64,000 bases of DNA from Nocardia caishijiensis NBRC 108228 (GTDB lineage Bacteria > Actinomycetota > Actinomycetes > Mycobacteriales > Mycobacteriaceae). Shown piece after piece: positions 25,216 through 33,562 of the stretch. The translations under genes were made by a program, and so were the position numbers. The DNA is taken from assembly GCF_001612825.1 (NCBI RefSeq), contig NZ_BDBE01000030.1:62001-126000 (forward strand), written 5' to 3'. Positions within the stretch are counted from its first letter, which is position 1; every line of letters starts with the position of its first letter. The notes beneath the pieces are model-generated. The model worked only from the letters and a program-made list of their open reading frames with translations, ran no database searches and was not told the DNA's origin.

Positions 25216-25227
25216 AACGGTCAGAAC

Positions 25228-25659
25228 ATGAATGAGGACATGATGGTTCGTCAGGCACCGGCAGGCACGCTCGACTGGTTGCTCACCAATCTGGTGGCAA
25301 CGGCATCAGGCGCCGAACGCGCGGTGGTTCTGTCCGCCGACGGCTTGGCGCTGGCCGGATCCGACGGAATCGAGCGAGAGGACGTCGAGCACTTGGCCGC
25401 GATGTCGTCGGCCCTGCACAGCCTGGCGCGTGGTGTGGGGACGCGGTTCGGTAAAGGTGCGCTGCATCAGACCGTGGTCGAGCTCGAGCACGGTTATCTC
25501 CTGGTCACGGAGGCAGGACACGGTGCGTGCCTGGCGTTGCTGACCGACGCCGAGGTGGATCTCGGTCTGATCGCGTACGAGATGAATGTGATCGTCGGCC
25601 AAGTGCGTGAGCATCTGTCGGCGGCACCGAGAACCTCGATGTCGACGCGCGTGCCGTGA
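25228..25659 (+). CDS. cvnB: Conservon roadblock/LC7 protein
   Basis: This 143-residue roadblock/LC7-fold protein (MglB-like) has APAGTLDWLLTNLVATASGA near the N-terminus and a central AVVLSADGLALAGSDGI, the typical fold signature. In conservons this protein acts with the GTPase and kinase, by analogy to MglB acting on MglA. It lies 12 bp after the kinase, and its TGA overlaps the GTG of the DUF742 gene. It is soluble and probably dimeric at the membrane. Confidence 0.92.
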   Translation: MNEDMMVRQAPAGTLDWLLTNLVATASGAERAVVLSADGLALAGSDGIEREDVEHLAAMSSALHSLARGVGTRFGKGALHQTVVELEHGYLLVTEAGHGACLALLTDAEVDLGLIAYEMNVIVGQVREHLSAAPRTSMSTRVP

Positions 25660-26039
25660 GTGAGGGGCTCGATGACGTGTGGGGCTATGAGGACGACGAC
25701 CCGGGGCCTCTGGTCCGGCCCTTCGCGCTGACCCGAGGGAGGGCGGGCACGGATCTTCCGGATCTGGACATCCTGACCCTGGTGATCTCGGTCGGCTACG
25801 ACTCCGACGTCAATAAACTCGATCGCGAGTACGCCCAGATTTTTCAGCTGTGCCGCCATCATCCGATGTCGATCGTCGAAATCGCCGCTCACCTGAAATT
25901 GCTGCTGGTCACTGTGAAGGTGCTGGTGAGTGACCTCATCTCCGCAGGCTATGTGATCTTCCGATCTCCCCCGAGGGCCGAAGCCGGCCCCGACCCCGAA
26001 CTACTGCAGGCGGTACTGGATGGCATACGCAACCTCTGA
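25656..26039 (+). CDS. cvnC: Conservon DUF742 protein
   Basis: This 127-residue protein starts at a GTG overlapping the roadblock stop. The DUF742 pattern is clear: VRPFALTRGRAG, then YAQIFQLCRHHPMSIVEIAA, a winged-helix-like core, then LKLLLVTVKVLVSDLISAGYV and a tail with PDPELLQAVLDGIRNL. Despite its HTH-like core it acts in the conservon complex rather than as a known DNA binder. Its end overlaps the GTPase start by 20 bp, so the four proteins are tightly coupled. Confidence 0.92.
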   Translation: MSEGLDDVWGYEDDDPGPLVRPFALTRGRAGTDLPDLDILTLVISVGYDSDVNKLDREYAQIFQLCRHHPMSIVEIAAHLKLLLVTVKVLVSDLISAGYVIFRSPPRAEAGPDPELLQAVLDGIRNL

Positions 26040-26628
26040 CGGACGCGATTCGTCGGTCATGTCCACCGAATTGGCGGTGAAGATACTGGTGGCGGGCGGG
26101 TTCGGGGTGGGCAAGACGACGATGGTCGGCGCGATCAGCGAGATCACCCCGCTGCGCACCGAGGAACAGCTCACCGAGCTGAGTAGTTCCGTGGACGACC
26201 TGCGGGGTATCGAGGCCAAGCGAACAACCACCGTCGCACTGGATTTCGGCCGGATCACCATCAATTCTCGGGTGATCCTCTATCTGTTCGGTACGCCGGG
26301 ACAGGATAGGTTCTGGTTCCTGTGGCCCGAACTGTCCCGTGGTGCGCTCGGCGCGGTGGTCCTGGTCGATACCCGGCGACTGGCCGACAGTTTCGCGGCA
26401 GTGGACTATTTCGAGTCCCGGCGCATCCCGTTCGTGATCGCGGTGAACTGCTTCGACGGAGCGGATCGATATGCGTCCGAGGAGATCGCCGCCGCTTTGG
26501 GGGTGCCGGCCCATGTGCCGATCATGCTCTGTGATGCGCGCGACCGAGCATCGTGTAAGGAGGTGCTGGTTTGCCTGTTCGAATACATCATGGCCAGCTC
26601 CGCCGCAGTGCGCTCGCGCGTGATCTGA
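26020..26628 (+). CDS. cvnD: Conservon small GTPase
   Basis: This 202-residue Ras-like GTPase has G1 GGFGVGKTT (residues 26-34), a DLRGIEAKRTTTVALDFGRI switch region, G3 with GTPGQDRFWFLW in place of the usual DTAGQ, and NCFDGADRY in the G4 position where NKxD is usual. The G3 form GTPGQ is common in conservon and MglA-like GTPases. It has no lipidation signal. It is the last of the four-gene set. Conservons relay signals from the kinase to secondary metabolism or development in streptomycetes; the output here is unknown. Confidence 0.93.
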   Translation: MAYATSDGRDSSVMSTELAVKILVAGGFGVGKTTMVGAISEITPLRTEEQLTELSSSVDDLRGIEAKRTTTVALDFGRITINSRVILYLFGTPGQDRFWFLWPELSRGALGAVVLVDTRRLADSFAAVDYFESRRIPFVIAVNCFDGADRYASEEIAAALGVPAHVPIMLCDARDRASCKEVLVCLFEYIMASSAAVRSRVI

Positions 26629-26669
26629 CTTGTGAAGAGGCACAACAACTCTGGCACGTAAGCAGGGTG

Positions 26670-26683
26670 CACAATATATTATG
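26670..26683. promoter_or_regulatory. AT-rich palindrome site (upstream of SnoaL-like gene)
   Basis: CACAATATATTATG matches the recurring palindrome at 13 of 14 positions and is preceded by TG, giving TGCACA as in the 21568 site. It ends 47 bp before the SnoaL-like ATG and 41 bp after the GTPase stop. Confidence 0.6.
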
Positions 26684-26730
26684 TCGGTATCCGTACTCCT
26701 GGATGCGAACTTCTTCGAAAGGTCAACCAA

Positions 26731-27153
26731 ATGAGCGATCTGCTCGATCTGGTCAACGTGCACTACGCCGGCCTGGAAGGCGGCGATCTGGACCTGGCCG
26801 CGAGCCCGTTCACCGAGGACGTGGCAGCGCAGTTTCCGTCCGGCCCGCTCACCGGGATCGAAGCGCTGCGGGCGACGATCGCTGCCTTCATCACGGCGTT
26901 TCCCGGGATGAAGATCGAACGTCGCAACACGTGGGTCGACGGAGACACCGCGATCGCCGAGATCGTCTTCACCGGCGTGCAGACCGGCCCGCTGGCGACT
27001 GCCGACGGTGAGGTTCCGCCCTCGGGCCGCACGGTGACGTTCCCGCTCATCGATACCTTCACCCTGCGTGACGGCAAGGTGTCCGAACATCGGGTGTACT
27101 GGGACAACGTCAGCTTCCTGACTCAGCTCGGCTTGATGCCCGGTCAGGACTGA
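26731..27153 (+). CDS. SnoaL-like ester cyclase / NTF2-fold protein
   Basis: This 140-residue protein belongs to the SnoaL-like polyketide-cyclase/ester-cyclase group: LLDLVNVHYAGLEGGDLDLA, then PLTGIEALRATIAAFITAFPGMKIE, then VTFPLIDTFTLRDGKVSEHRVYWD. The conserved Phe-Pro-D/G-Met stretch and the C-terminal F-x-x-x-D-G-K-x-x-E are typical. It has its own AT-rich palindrome and a strong terminator, so it is probably monocistronic. SnoaL proteins close or open rings or catalyse isomerisation; here it may act on a ring intermediate of the island's substrate (inference). Confidence 0.85.
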   Translation: MSDLLDLVNVHYAGLEGGDLDLAASPFTEDVAAQFPSGPLTGIEALRATIAAFITAFPGMKIERRNTWVDGDTAIAEIVFTGVQTGPLATADGEVPPSGRTVTFPLIDTFTLRDGKVSEHRVYWDNVSFLTQLGLMPGQD

Positions 27154-27164
27154 GCAAGTGTTCG

Positions 27165-27209
27165 GCGCAAGACCCCTTCGGCTCCTGCCGGAGGGGTCTT
27201 GCGCTTTCT
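27165..27209 (+). terminator. Strong rho-independent terminator after SnoaL-like gene
   Basis: A near-perfect 16-bp stem (CGCAAGACCCCTTCGG paired with CCGGAGGGGTCTTGCG, one G-U) closes a six-base loop and is followed by CTTTCTG. Confidence 0.85.
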
Positions 27210-27274
27210 GCGCCCGGGGCGGTGTGCAGAATGCTGGACATTTCGTCTGGGTTTCGCCCCATAGCCTCCCAGCT

Positions 27275-28432
27275 ATGACCTCTGATTCAATGTGGAAGGG
27301 TGGTTCGGGGAACCGGCGCATGCGAGCGGGATGGGTACTCGTCCTCGCGGCGACGGCTCTGCCCGGTCTCACCGTGGCGGCACAACCCGCCTCGGCCGAC
27401 CCGACCGGGTATCACATCTACGCCCACGGATTCCTCAGCAACGGCATCGTCGGCTACAACGCTTCCGACACGGACCGGCCGACTTCGATCCAGGGCAAGC
27501 CCATGCCAGGCGCACTGAACTGGCCCCAGGCGCCCAGCCCGGACGGCCGGTTCTTGTTCGTCGCCCCCGGGACGAACCCACAGCTGATCCCCTACGCGAT
27601 CGGCGCCGACGGCGAACTCGCCGCGACAGGAACGCCGCTACCGTTGCCGGATGTCCCGGTAGACATCATCTTCGCGCCGAACAGCCGCGATGCCTTCGTC
27701 GTCGTCGGGGTCCAGAACGCGCAGGTGGTGCCGGTGCGGATCGGCGCCGACGGAACTCCTACCCTCAACGGTTCGCCCATGCCGTTCGGAGAGTCTCTCG
27801 ACGGCGTCGCCTCGGGGACCGTCTCGCCGGACGGCAAGCAGTTGTACGTGGCCAGCCTGCTGCCGCGTCAGCTGCTGGTGTTCGACATCAACGCCGACGG
27901 TTCGGTGTCCCCGGTCAAGCAGCGGGTGTCGACCGGGTTGAACCCGATTTATCCTCGGGTCACCCCGGACGGTGAGCATGTCTATGTCGTCAACGAGATC
28001 AGTGGGTCGGTATCCGGGTTCGCGCGGTCCGGAGACGGCACGCTCGCCGAAATCGCGGGGTCGCCATTCCCGACGGGCATGCTTCCCCACGTGACGAGCA
28101 TCACGCCCGACGGGCGCTACTTGTATGTGCCGAACATGGGGTCGGGCCACATCAGTTCCTTCGCGGTGGAGCCGAACGGTGTGCTGACTCCGTTGCCCGA
28201 TGTCGCGTTCGCGCCGGACAGGCCCGGAACTTTCGCCGAATCCTCGGTTATGTCGCCTAGCGGCGGAGTCCTGTGGGCGCTGGGCACCGATCCGTTGCGG
28301 GGCGGGGAGGAGATCCTGCGGCGGTTCACCATCGGCTCCGATGGAGTGCTCGATCTGGATGAATCGGTCGCGGTCTACACCGGCACCTATGTTGCCGATG
28401 GGCGGACGTTGTCGCTGGTTCCCCGTCGCTGA
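27275..28432 (+). CDS. Secreted beta-propeller (lactonase/YncE-like) protein 3
   Basis: This protein is 385 residues from the ATG at 27275; an in-frame ATG (MRAGWVLVLAATALPG) near 27320 would place the signal peptide at the very N-terminus. Cleavage is likely after PASA. Propeller repeats include PSPDGRFLFVAPGTN, FAPNSRDAFVVVGVQ, VSPDGKQLYVASLLP, VTPDGEHVYVVNEIS and ITPDGRYLYVPNMGS. It is a more distant relative of propellers 1 and 2 and lacks their shared C-terminal HTYTV motif. No clear AT-rich palindrome precedes it. It completes a set of three secreted propellers flanking the conservon. Confidence 0.83.
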   Translation: MTSDSMWKGGSGNRRMRAGWVLVLAATALPGLTVAAQPASADPTGYHIYAHGFLSNGIVGYNASDTDRPTSIQGKPMPGALNWPQAPSPDGRFLFVAPGTNPQLIPYAIGADGELAATGTPLPLPDVPVDIIFAPNSRDAFVVVGVQNAQVVPVRIGADGTPTLNGSPMPFGESLDGVASGTVSPDGKQLYVASLLPRQLLVFDINADGSVSPVKQRVSTGLNPIYPRVTPDGEHVYVVNEISGSVSGFARSGDGTLAEIAGSPFPTGMLPHVTSITPDGRYLYVPNMGSGHISSFAVEPNGVLTPLPDVAFAPDRPGTFAESSVMSPSGGVLWALGTDPLRGGEEILRRFTIGSDGVLDLDESVAVYTGTYVADGRTLSLVPRR

Positions 28433-28442
28433 TCACGCGGAC

Positions 28443-28477
28443 AGGCCCCTCCGGCATCGCTCGGAGGGGCCTTTCCT
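28443..28477 (+). terminator. Rho-independent terminator after propeller 3
   Basis: Exact arms AGGCCCCTCCG and CGGAGGGGCCT close an eight-base loop and are followed by TTCCTG. Confidence 0.8.
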
Positions 28478-28513
28478 GTGTCCGGACCTATGGTCGGCAT
28501 CACCCCAGTTACG

Positions 28514-28537
28514 CAATTAAGTTGTTTAATTTAGTTG
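28514..28537. promoter_or_regulatory. Probable MarR operator overlapping the marR promoter
   Basis: CAATTAA-10 bases-TTAGTTG is an inverted repeat (CAAYTAA/TTARTTG) 12 bp before the MarR ATG. Its size and AT-richness fit a MarR dimer site, and its position implies autorepression of the marR-MFS pair. Confidence 0.6.
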
Positions 28538-28549
28538 TATGGTTGGGTG

Positions 28550-28978
28550 ATGACCCGCGTACCGTCCACTGCCCGAGAGCTGGGTGAAGTCCTGCATCCG
28601 ATCGCCCGTCGCCTGCTTGCCGGACGGACGATCTCGGCGGGAAAACTCGGCGTTCTCGGCTATTTGTCCACCCACGGCCGCGCGACGGCAACCACGCTGG
28701 CCACTGTCCAGACTGTCAGCCCGCAGGCCATCGCCACTGCCGTGCGCGAACTCGAAGCACTCGGGCTGGTCGTACGAACTCCTGACAGCGAGGACCGCCG
28801 TCGTGTCTGGGTCGAACTCACCGACGCGGGCCTCGTCCGCCTCGTCGAGGAGCGGGCGGCGGGGTTGAACTGGCTGGCGCGCGCCATCGACGAGCGACTC
28901 ACCGATGAGGAACGCGGCGCTCTCGGCCGAGCACTGCCCGCGCTTCAGAAGCTGGCCGCGGCGGGTCCGACCGAATGA
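28550..28978 (+). CDS. MarR-family transcriptional regulator
   Basis: This 142-residue protein has the MarR winged helix at about residues 30-100: ISAGKLGVLGYLSTHGRATA, TVSPQAIATAVRELEALGLV, and the wing RTPDSEDRRRVWVELTDAGL. The longer frame from a TTG at 28535 would run through the operator, so the ATG at 28550 is preferred; there is no clear ribosome site, suggesting a leaderless or near-leaderless transcript. Its stop overlaps the MFS start (ATGA). It probably represses this efflux pair and is released by a toxic ligand. Confidence 0.9.
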   Translation: MTRVPSTARELGEVLHPIARRLLAGRTISAGKLGVLGYLSTHGRATATTLATVQTVSPQAIATAVRELEALGLVVRTPDSEDRRRVWVELTDAGLVRLVEERAAGLNWLARAIDERLTDEERGALGRALPALQKLAAAGPTE

Positions 28979-30360
28979 TCGCCGCGCGCCGTCTCACTCC
29001 CGCCCTGGTCTATACCGCATTGACTTCGGCGATTGTGAGCTCTCTCGGCATGTTGTTGGTGCCCGCGATCTCGCGCGAGATGCAGGTCGACGTGAGCGCG
29101 GCGCAGTGGATGCTCACGGTCAACCTGCTGGTCGGCGCGGTCACGACTCCGGTGATGGGCAGGCTCAGCGACGGCCCACACAAGAAGCGGCTGCTGCTGT
29201 GGTCGCTGACGATCATCTTGCTCGGGTCGGTCGTGGCCGCGGTAGCCACCGATTTCGCGGTGTTCCTGATCGGGCGCGCTCTGCAAGGACTCAGCTACGG
29301 GATCGTGCCCGTGACGATCGCCCTCGCGCGGCGCTATCTCCCCGCCGACCACGTGCGTAACGGCATCTCGACATTGTCGGTCACAGTGACCACAGGTCTC
29401 GGGCTGGGCTACCCGCTCACCGGCATCTTCGCCGATGTGTTCAGCTATCGCTTCGCCTTCTGGGCGGCGGCGCTGTTCCTGCTGTCGACGGTGCTGGTGG
29501 TGTGGAAGATGGTGCCGGACGGTCCGGACGAGCAGGCTCCGCGCACCCCGTTCGACCTACGCGGTGCGCTGTTGCTCGGTGCGGGGCTCTCGGCCTTGCT
29601 GCTCGTCGCCGGCGAGGGGTCACGGTGGGGCTGGGGTTCACCGTGGACGCTCGGTTTTCTTCTCGTAGCGGTGGCGATCTTGACCATGTGGGCGCTGGTG
29701 GAACTGCGTACCGAGCACGCGCTGGTAGACCTGCGGGTGCTGCGTGCCGGAGACGCGCTCGTCGCGAACGGGACAGCGATCGGTCTCGGTGCCGCGATGT
29801 ACGCCTGCCTGTCGATCGCCAGTCTGATCGCGCAGGCACCCGCGTCCACCGGCTACGGCATCGCGATGCCGTTGTTCTGGGCCGGTTTCGTCATGCTGCC
29901 GCTGTCGGTCGGCAGTTTCGCGGCCAATCGCGTCGTCCGGGTCGTCTCTGCCCGTATCCCGATGCGCGCCTTGCTGATTCCCGGTGCGGCCCTGGTCACC
30001 GCGTCGAGCATGCTGCTGTGGCTGGCCCACGACGAGCTCTGGGAGATTCTGCTCGGCATGTTCGGCTTCGGCGCGGGCATCGGCACCACCTACGCGGCGA
30101 TGCCCGCGCTGATCGCGCGCAGTGTGGCCGACCGTGAGCTCGGCAGCGCGGTGAGCTTCAACCAGGTTCTGCGCACTGTCGGCGGTTCGTTCGGTAGTGC
30201 GATGTCCGGCGCGGTCCTCGCCGCCCACCTCGCCCCCGACGGCTACCCGAGCGACACCGGGATCGGCATCGCCTTGGCCGTCGGCGCCGTCGGCTGCACC
30301 GCGGTGCTCACAGTTCTCCTGGTCGCTCACCTGATGACGCGCCGTGAACGACAATCTTGA
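28975..30360 (+). CDS. MFS drug-efflux transporter (DHA2/EmrB-like)
   Basis: This 461-residue membrane protein has about 14 hydrophobic segments. Motifs include MLTVNLLVGAVTTPVMGRLS (near TM2), GRALQGLSYGIVPVTIALAR and the antiporter motif C-like TTGLGLGYPLTGIFAD. This pattern fits drug:H+ antiporters of the EmrB/QacA type rather than the importers elsewhere in the window. It is translationally coupled to marR, which supports a role in export of a toxic substrate, product or antibiotic. Confidence 0.88.
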   Translation: MIAARRLTPALVYTALTSAIVSSLGMLLVPAISREMQVDVSAAQWMLTVNLLVGAVTTPVMGRLSDGPHKKRLLLWSLTIILLGSVVAAVATDFAVFLIGRALQGLSYGIVPVTIALARRYLPADHVRNGISTLSVTVTTGLGLGYPLTGIFADVFSYRFAFWAAALFLLSTVLVVWKMVPDGPDEQAPRTPFDLRGALLLGAGLSALLLVAGEGSRWGWGSPWTLGFLLVAVAILTMWALVELRTEHALVDLRVLRAGDALVANGTAIGLGAAMYACLSIASLIAQAPASTGYGIAMPLFWAGFVMLPLSVGSFAANRVVRVVSARIPMRALLIPGAALVTASSMLLWLAHDELWEILLGMFGFGAGIGTTYAAMPALIARSVADRELGSAVSFNQVLRTVGGSFGSAMSGAVLAAHLAPDGYPSDTGIGIALAVGAVGCTAVLTVLLVAHLMTRRERQS

Positions 30361-30372
30361 CCGACAACGAGA

Positions 30373-30406
30373 TCAGCCGCGGCTGCCACCTGGCAACCGC
30401 GGCTGA
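30373..30406. terminator. Hairpin between convergent MFS and SDR genes
   Basis: Arms TCAGCCGCGG and CCGCGGCTGA are exact complements, and the inner bases TGCC/GGCA also pair. There is no T-run, but its place between convergent genes suits a bidirectional terminator. Confidence 0.6.
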
Positions 30407-30424
30407 CGCGGGGATGAGTTCGCC

Positions 30425-31261
30425 TCACGGACCTGCGTTGAACTCCGTGGCGAACTCGGTGACGATCGAGACCGTGGCGTCCTTGGTGATCGCGGTCGCG
30501 CCGCCGTCGACCGGCAGTGCGACGCCGGTGATCCAGGCCGACAGATCGCTGGCGAGGAACAATGCCGCGCCGGCGATATCGCGGGCGCGGCCCGCGCGCC
30601 CGATCAGCGTCTCGCCGCCGATGCGGTCACCGATCCCGGTGAGGAACTCCCTCTCACGCTCGCGGCTCACCCCGAACATGTCGGTGATGATCGAGGTGAG
30701 GACCGCGCCCGGGAGGATGGCGTTGGAGCGGATACCGGTGCCCTGGTTCTCCATGGCCGTTTGCCGGACCAGGGCCAGCACCGCGGCCTTCGCCATCGAG
30801 TACGCGCCGCCGTTCCATCCGGCCTGCAACGCGGCGACACTGCCGGTGGTGATGATGGAGCCAGGAACGCCCTGCGCGCGGAACTGCCTGGCCGCGTACT
30901 TGTGCGCGGCGACATGGGCTTGCAGGTTCAGCGCCAGTGTGCGGTCGAGTCCCTCCGGAGTGAGGTCATCGATCGGCGAAAGATCCACGGCCGCGCCGGC
31001 ATTGCTGACCACGACATCGAGGCGGCCGAAGGTGTCCACCGCGGCGTCGATGACGGACTCCACCTGCGCCGCGACGGTGACATCCGTGCGCACGAACAGC
31101 GCCGAATCACCCAGGCGGGCGGCGGCAGCCGCTCCGCGTTCCTCCTGGATGTCGGCGAGTACCACCTTCGCCCCGTGGTCGACGAACGTTTCCGCGGTGG
31201 CCAGACCCATTCCGCTCGCCGCGCCGGTGATGACGGCGACCTTGCCGTCCAACAGGCTCAC
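30425..31261 (-). CDS. SDR-family oxidoreductase (module 1)
   Basis: This 278-residue classical SDR has the cofactor motif TGAASGMGLA, NAG in SNAGAAVD, the catalytic Ser in TTGSVAAL and Y-x-x-x-K in GAYSMAKAA. The GTG start overlaps the stop of the aldehyde dehydrogenase gene (CTGTGAGCC), which decides the start; the longer frame is an artefact. It is the last gene of the minus-strand Hyu module. An NAD-dependent alcohol/ketone conversion on a pathway intermediate is likely; the Asp after the second strand (VVLADIQEE) favours NAD over NADP. Confidence 0.88.
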   Translation of the reverse strand: MSLLDGKVAVITGAASGMGLATAETFVDHGAKVVLADIQEERGAAAAARLGDSALFVRTDVTVAAQVESVIDAAVDTFGRLDVVVSNAGAAVDLSPIDDLTPEGLDRTLALNLQAHVAAHKYAARQFRAQGVPGSIITTGSVAALQAGWNGGAYSMAKAAVLALVRQTAMENQGTGIRSNAILPGAVLTSIITDMFGVSREREREFLTGIGDRIGGETLIGRAGRARDIAGAALFLASDLSAWITGVALPVDGGATAITKDATVSIVTEFATEFNAGP

Positions 31262-32721
31262 AGCGGCCACTGCAGGTGCTTGACTTCGAAGAATTCGCGG
31301 AAGCCCTCTTCGCCGCCCTCCCTGCCGATGCCGCTGTGACCGGGGCCGCCCCACGGGGCATCGGGGCGCATGCCGCCGCCGCCGTTGATCGTGACGGTGC
31401 CCGAGCGCAGACGCCGGGCGAATTCGATGGCCTGCGGGGTGGGTCCCCAGACATTGGCGTTCAGGGCGTATTTGACGTCGTTGGCCATGCGGACCGCGTC
31501 GTCGAGGTCGGTGTAAGGCATGACTACACCGACGGGAGCGAACAGTTCCTCCTGGGCGATCTCGGCGTCGTTGGGGACACCGGTGACCAGGGTCGCTTCG
31601 AGGAAGAACCCGTCGTCGAGGCCTGCCGGTCGGCCACCACCGACGGGGATGTCGGCGCCCGTGTCACGCGCACGGGCGAGGAACCCCTCCACGTCGGCGC
31701 GGTGCTCGCCGGTGATGAGCGGGCCGAGAACGGTGTCGGGTGCGAGCGGGTCACCGACGGTGAGGGTGCGCAGGAAAGCGCCGGAACGCTCGACGTATTC
31801 GTCGAAGTCGGCCTGGGGCACCAGGGTTCGGGTGGTCGCTCCGCAGGCCTGACCGCTGTTGCGGGTGAACCGCAACGCCGAGGCGGGGACCGCGCGTTCG
31901 AGGTCGGTGCCGGGCAACACGATGTTGGGTGACTTGCCGCCGAGTTCGAGAACCACCTTCTTCAGTGTCGGGGCGGCGAGGGTGAGGATCTTGCTGCCGA
32001 CAGCGGGGGAGCCGGTGAAGGTGACCATGTCCACTTCGGCGGCGGTGACGACCTGCTCGGTGACCGCCGGTGGTCCGAACACCAGATTGACCGCGCCCGC
32101 GGGGAATCCGGCTTCCTCGACCAACCTGACGAACGCGGCGGTGAGCAGCACGGATTTCGGTGAGGTGACCAGCACCGTGGAACATCCGGCGGCGAGGGCG
32201 GCGCCGAGTTTGTAGGCGCTCATCATGATCGGCACGTTGTAGGCGACGATCGCGGCGACCACACCCGCGGGCTGGCGCAGCAGCAGACTGCTGGTGGTGA
32301 TCGGGTCGTGGTCCAGCGGCATCGGTTGTTCGTAACCGTCGCGGGGTCCCCGGATGGCGGCGTCGGCGAACCAGCGGAAGAACTTCGCGGGCAGGTCGAC
32401 GTGCAGGGTCGGTCCGCTGCCGATCGGGGTGCCGATCTCGGTGGCGGCGACCTGGACGAGTGTTTCCCGGTTCTCCTGGAGCAGGTCGGCAAGGCGGTGC
32501 AGCAGGGCGCCGCGGTCGGCCGGACCGAGACGGCTCCACTCGCCCCCGTCGAAGGCGCGGCGGGCGGCGGCGACGGCCTCGCTCACCTGGGCGGGGCCGG
32601 AGGCGGGGGTGAGCGCCACCTGGAGCCCGGTCGCGGGGTTGATCGTGGCGATGGGGTCGCCGTCACCACCGCACCAGCGACCATCGATGTAGCTGGCGGC
32701 CGCGCCGATCATGGTTGTCAT
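31258..32721 (-). CDS. Aldehyde dehydrogenase (module 1)
   Basis: This 487-residue NAD-dependent aldehyde dehydrogenase has the cofactor stretch AAIVAYNVPIMMSAYKLGAA, FTGSPAVG, the catalytic Glu in LELGGKSPNI and the catalytic Cys in NSGQACGATTR. Usual family length is about 480-500. AAAAGG precedes the ATG. It lies between two SDR genes on one transcript, so it probably oxidises an aldehyde produced by them or by the Hyu enzymes. It is paralogous to the aldehyde dehydrogenase of module 2. Confidence 0.93.
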   Translation of the reverse strand: MTTMIGAAASYIDGRWCGGDGDPIATINPATGLQVALTPASGPAQVSEAVAAARRAFDGGEWSRLGPADRGALLHRLADLLQENRETLVQVAATEIGTPIGSGPTLHVDLPAKFFRWFADAAIRGPRDGYEQPMPLDHDPITTSSLLLRQPAGVVAAIVAYNVPIMMSAYKLGAALAAGCSTVLVTSPKSVLLTAAFVRLVEEAGFPAGAVNLVFGPPAVTEQVVTAAEVDMVTFTGSPAVGSKILTLAAPTLKKVVLELGGKSPNIVLPGTDLERAVPASALRFTRNSGQACGATTRTLVPQADFDEYVERSGAFLRTLTVGDPLAPDTVLGPLITGEHRADVEGFLARARDTGADIPVGGGRPAGLDDGFFLEATLVTGVPNDAEIAQEELFAPVGVVMPYTDLDDAVRMANDVKYALNANVWGPTPQAIEFARRLRSGTVTINGGGGMRPDAPWGGPGHSGIGREGGEEGFREFFEVKHLQWPL

Positions 32722-32766
32722 GTGTGAATCCTTTTCGGGTAGAGATCAATTCGCGAAGGGGGACAG

Positions 32767-33525
32767 TCAGCCCGCCATATAGCCGCCGTCGACGACGAAC
32801 TCGCCACCGGTGGCGTAGGCGGCACGGTCGGACAGCAGCCAGCACGCCATCTCCGCGATCTCGCGGGGCTCGGCCAGCCGGGCCGAGGGGATGCGCGCCA
32901 TGATGGTGTCGCCGCTGCGGCGTTTGGCGTCCTTCATCAGGTCGGTGTCGGTGTAGCCGGGGCACACCGCGTTGATCCGGATGGTCGGCGCGTACTCGAT
33001 GGCGGCGGTCTTGGTGAGCCCGATGACGCCGTGCTTGGCCGCCGAATACCCGGCGGTGGTCTTGAAGCCCGACAGCCCCGCCAGCGACGCGGTGTTCACG
33101 ATCGCGCCGCCACCTTGGGCTTCCATCTGCGCCAATTCCGCACGCAGACAGAGCCATACGCCCTTGAGGTTCACCGCGATCGCGCGATCGAAGGCGTCTT
33201 CGTCCCACTCGCCGACGCGGCGGCCGCCCTGGCCGATCTGTCCGCCGCTGACCCCGGCGTTGTTGAACGCGCCGTCGAGGCGGCCGTATTCGGCGACGAC
33301 CGCGTCGATCAGCGCGTTCACCTCGGCACCGTCGGTGAGGTCGGCGGGCACGGTGAGAACCTCTCCGCCCGCGGCGCGCACCTGCTCGGCGGTGGCTTCG
33401 AGGCGATCCTTCGACACATCGGTGAGCGCGAGCCGCGCGCCTTCCTCGGCCGCGAGCAGCGCGGTGGCCGTACCGATCCCGCCTGCGGCGCCGGTGATGA
33501 GAACGGCTTTTCCGTCGAGCAACAT
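32767..33525 (-). CDS. SDR-family oxidoreductase (module 1, proximal)
   Basis: This 252-residue classical SDR has TGAAGGIGTA (cofactor), NNAGVSGG, Ser in NTASLAGL, YSAAKHG as the catalytic Tyr-Lys, and the C-terminal VVDGGYMAG. GAAAGG precedes the ATG. It lies between the zinc-ribbon gene and the aldehyde dehydrogenase with short gaps, so it is cotranscribed. The Asp in LTDVSK favours NAD. It could form the ketone that the HyuA/HyuB-like pair uses, if that pair is a carboxylase (inference). Confidence 0.92.
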   Translation of the reverse strand: MLLDGKAVLITGAAGGIGTATALLAAEEGARLALTDVSKDRLEATAEQVRAAGGEVLTVPADLTDGAEVNALIDAVVAEYGRLDGAFNNAGVSGGQIGQGGRRVGEWDEDAFDRAIAVNLKGVWLCLRAELAQMEAQGGGAIVNTASLAGLSGFKTTAGYSAAKHGVIGLTKTAAIEYAPTIRINAVCPGYTDTDLMKDAKRRSGDTIMARIPSARLAEPREIAEMACWLLSDRAAYATGGEFVVDGGYMAG

Positions 33526-33562
33526 GTGAGTCCTTTCGGGGCGAAAGAGGGTGGGGGAGGGC

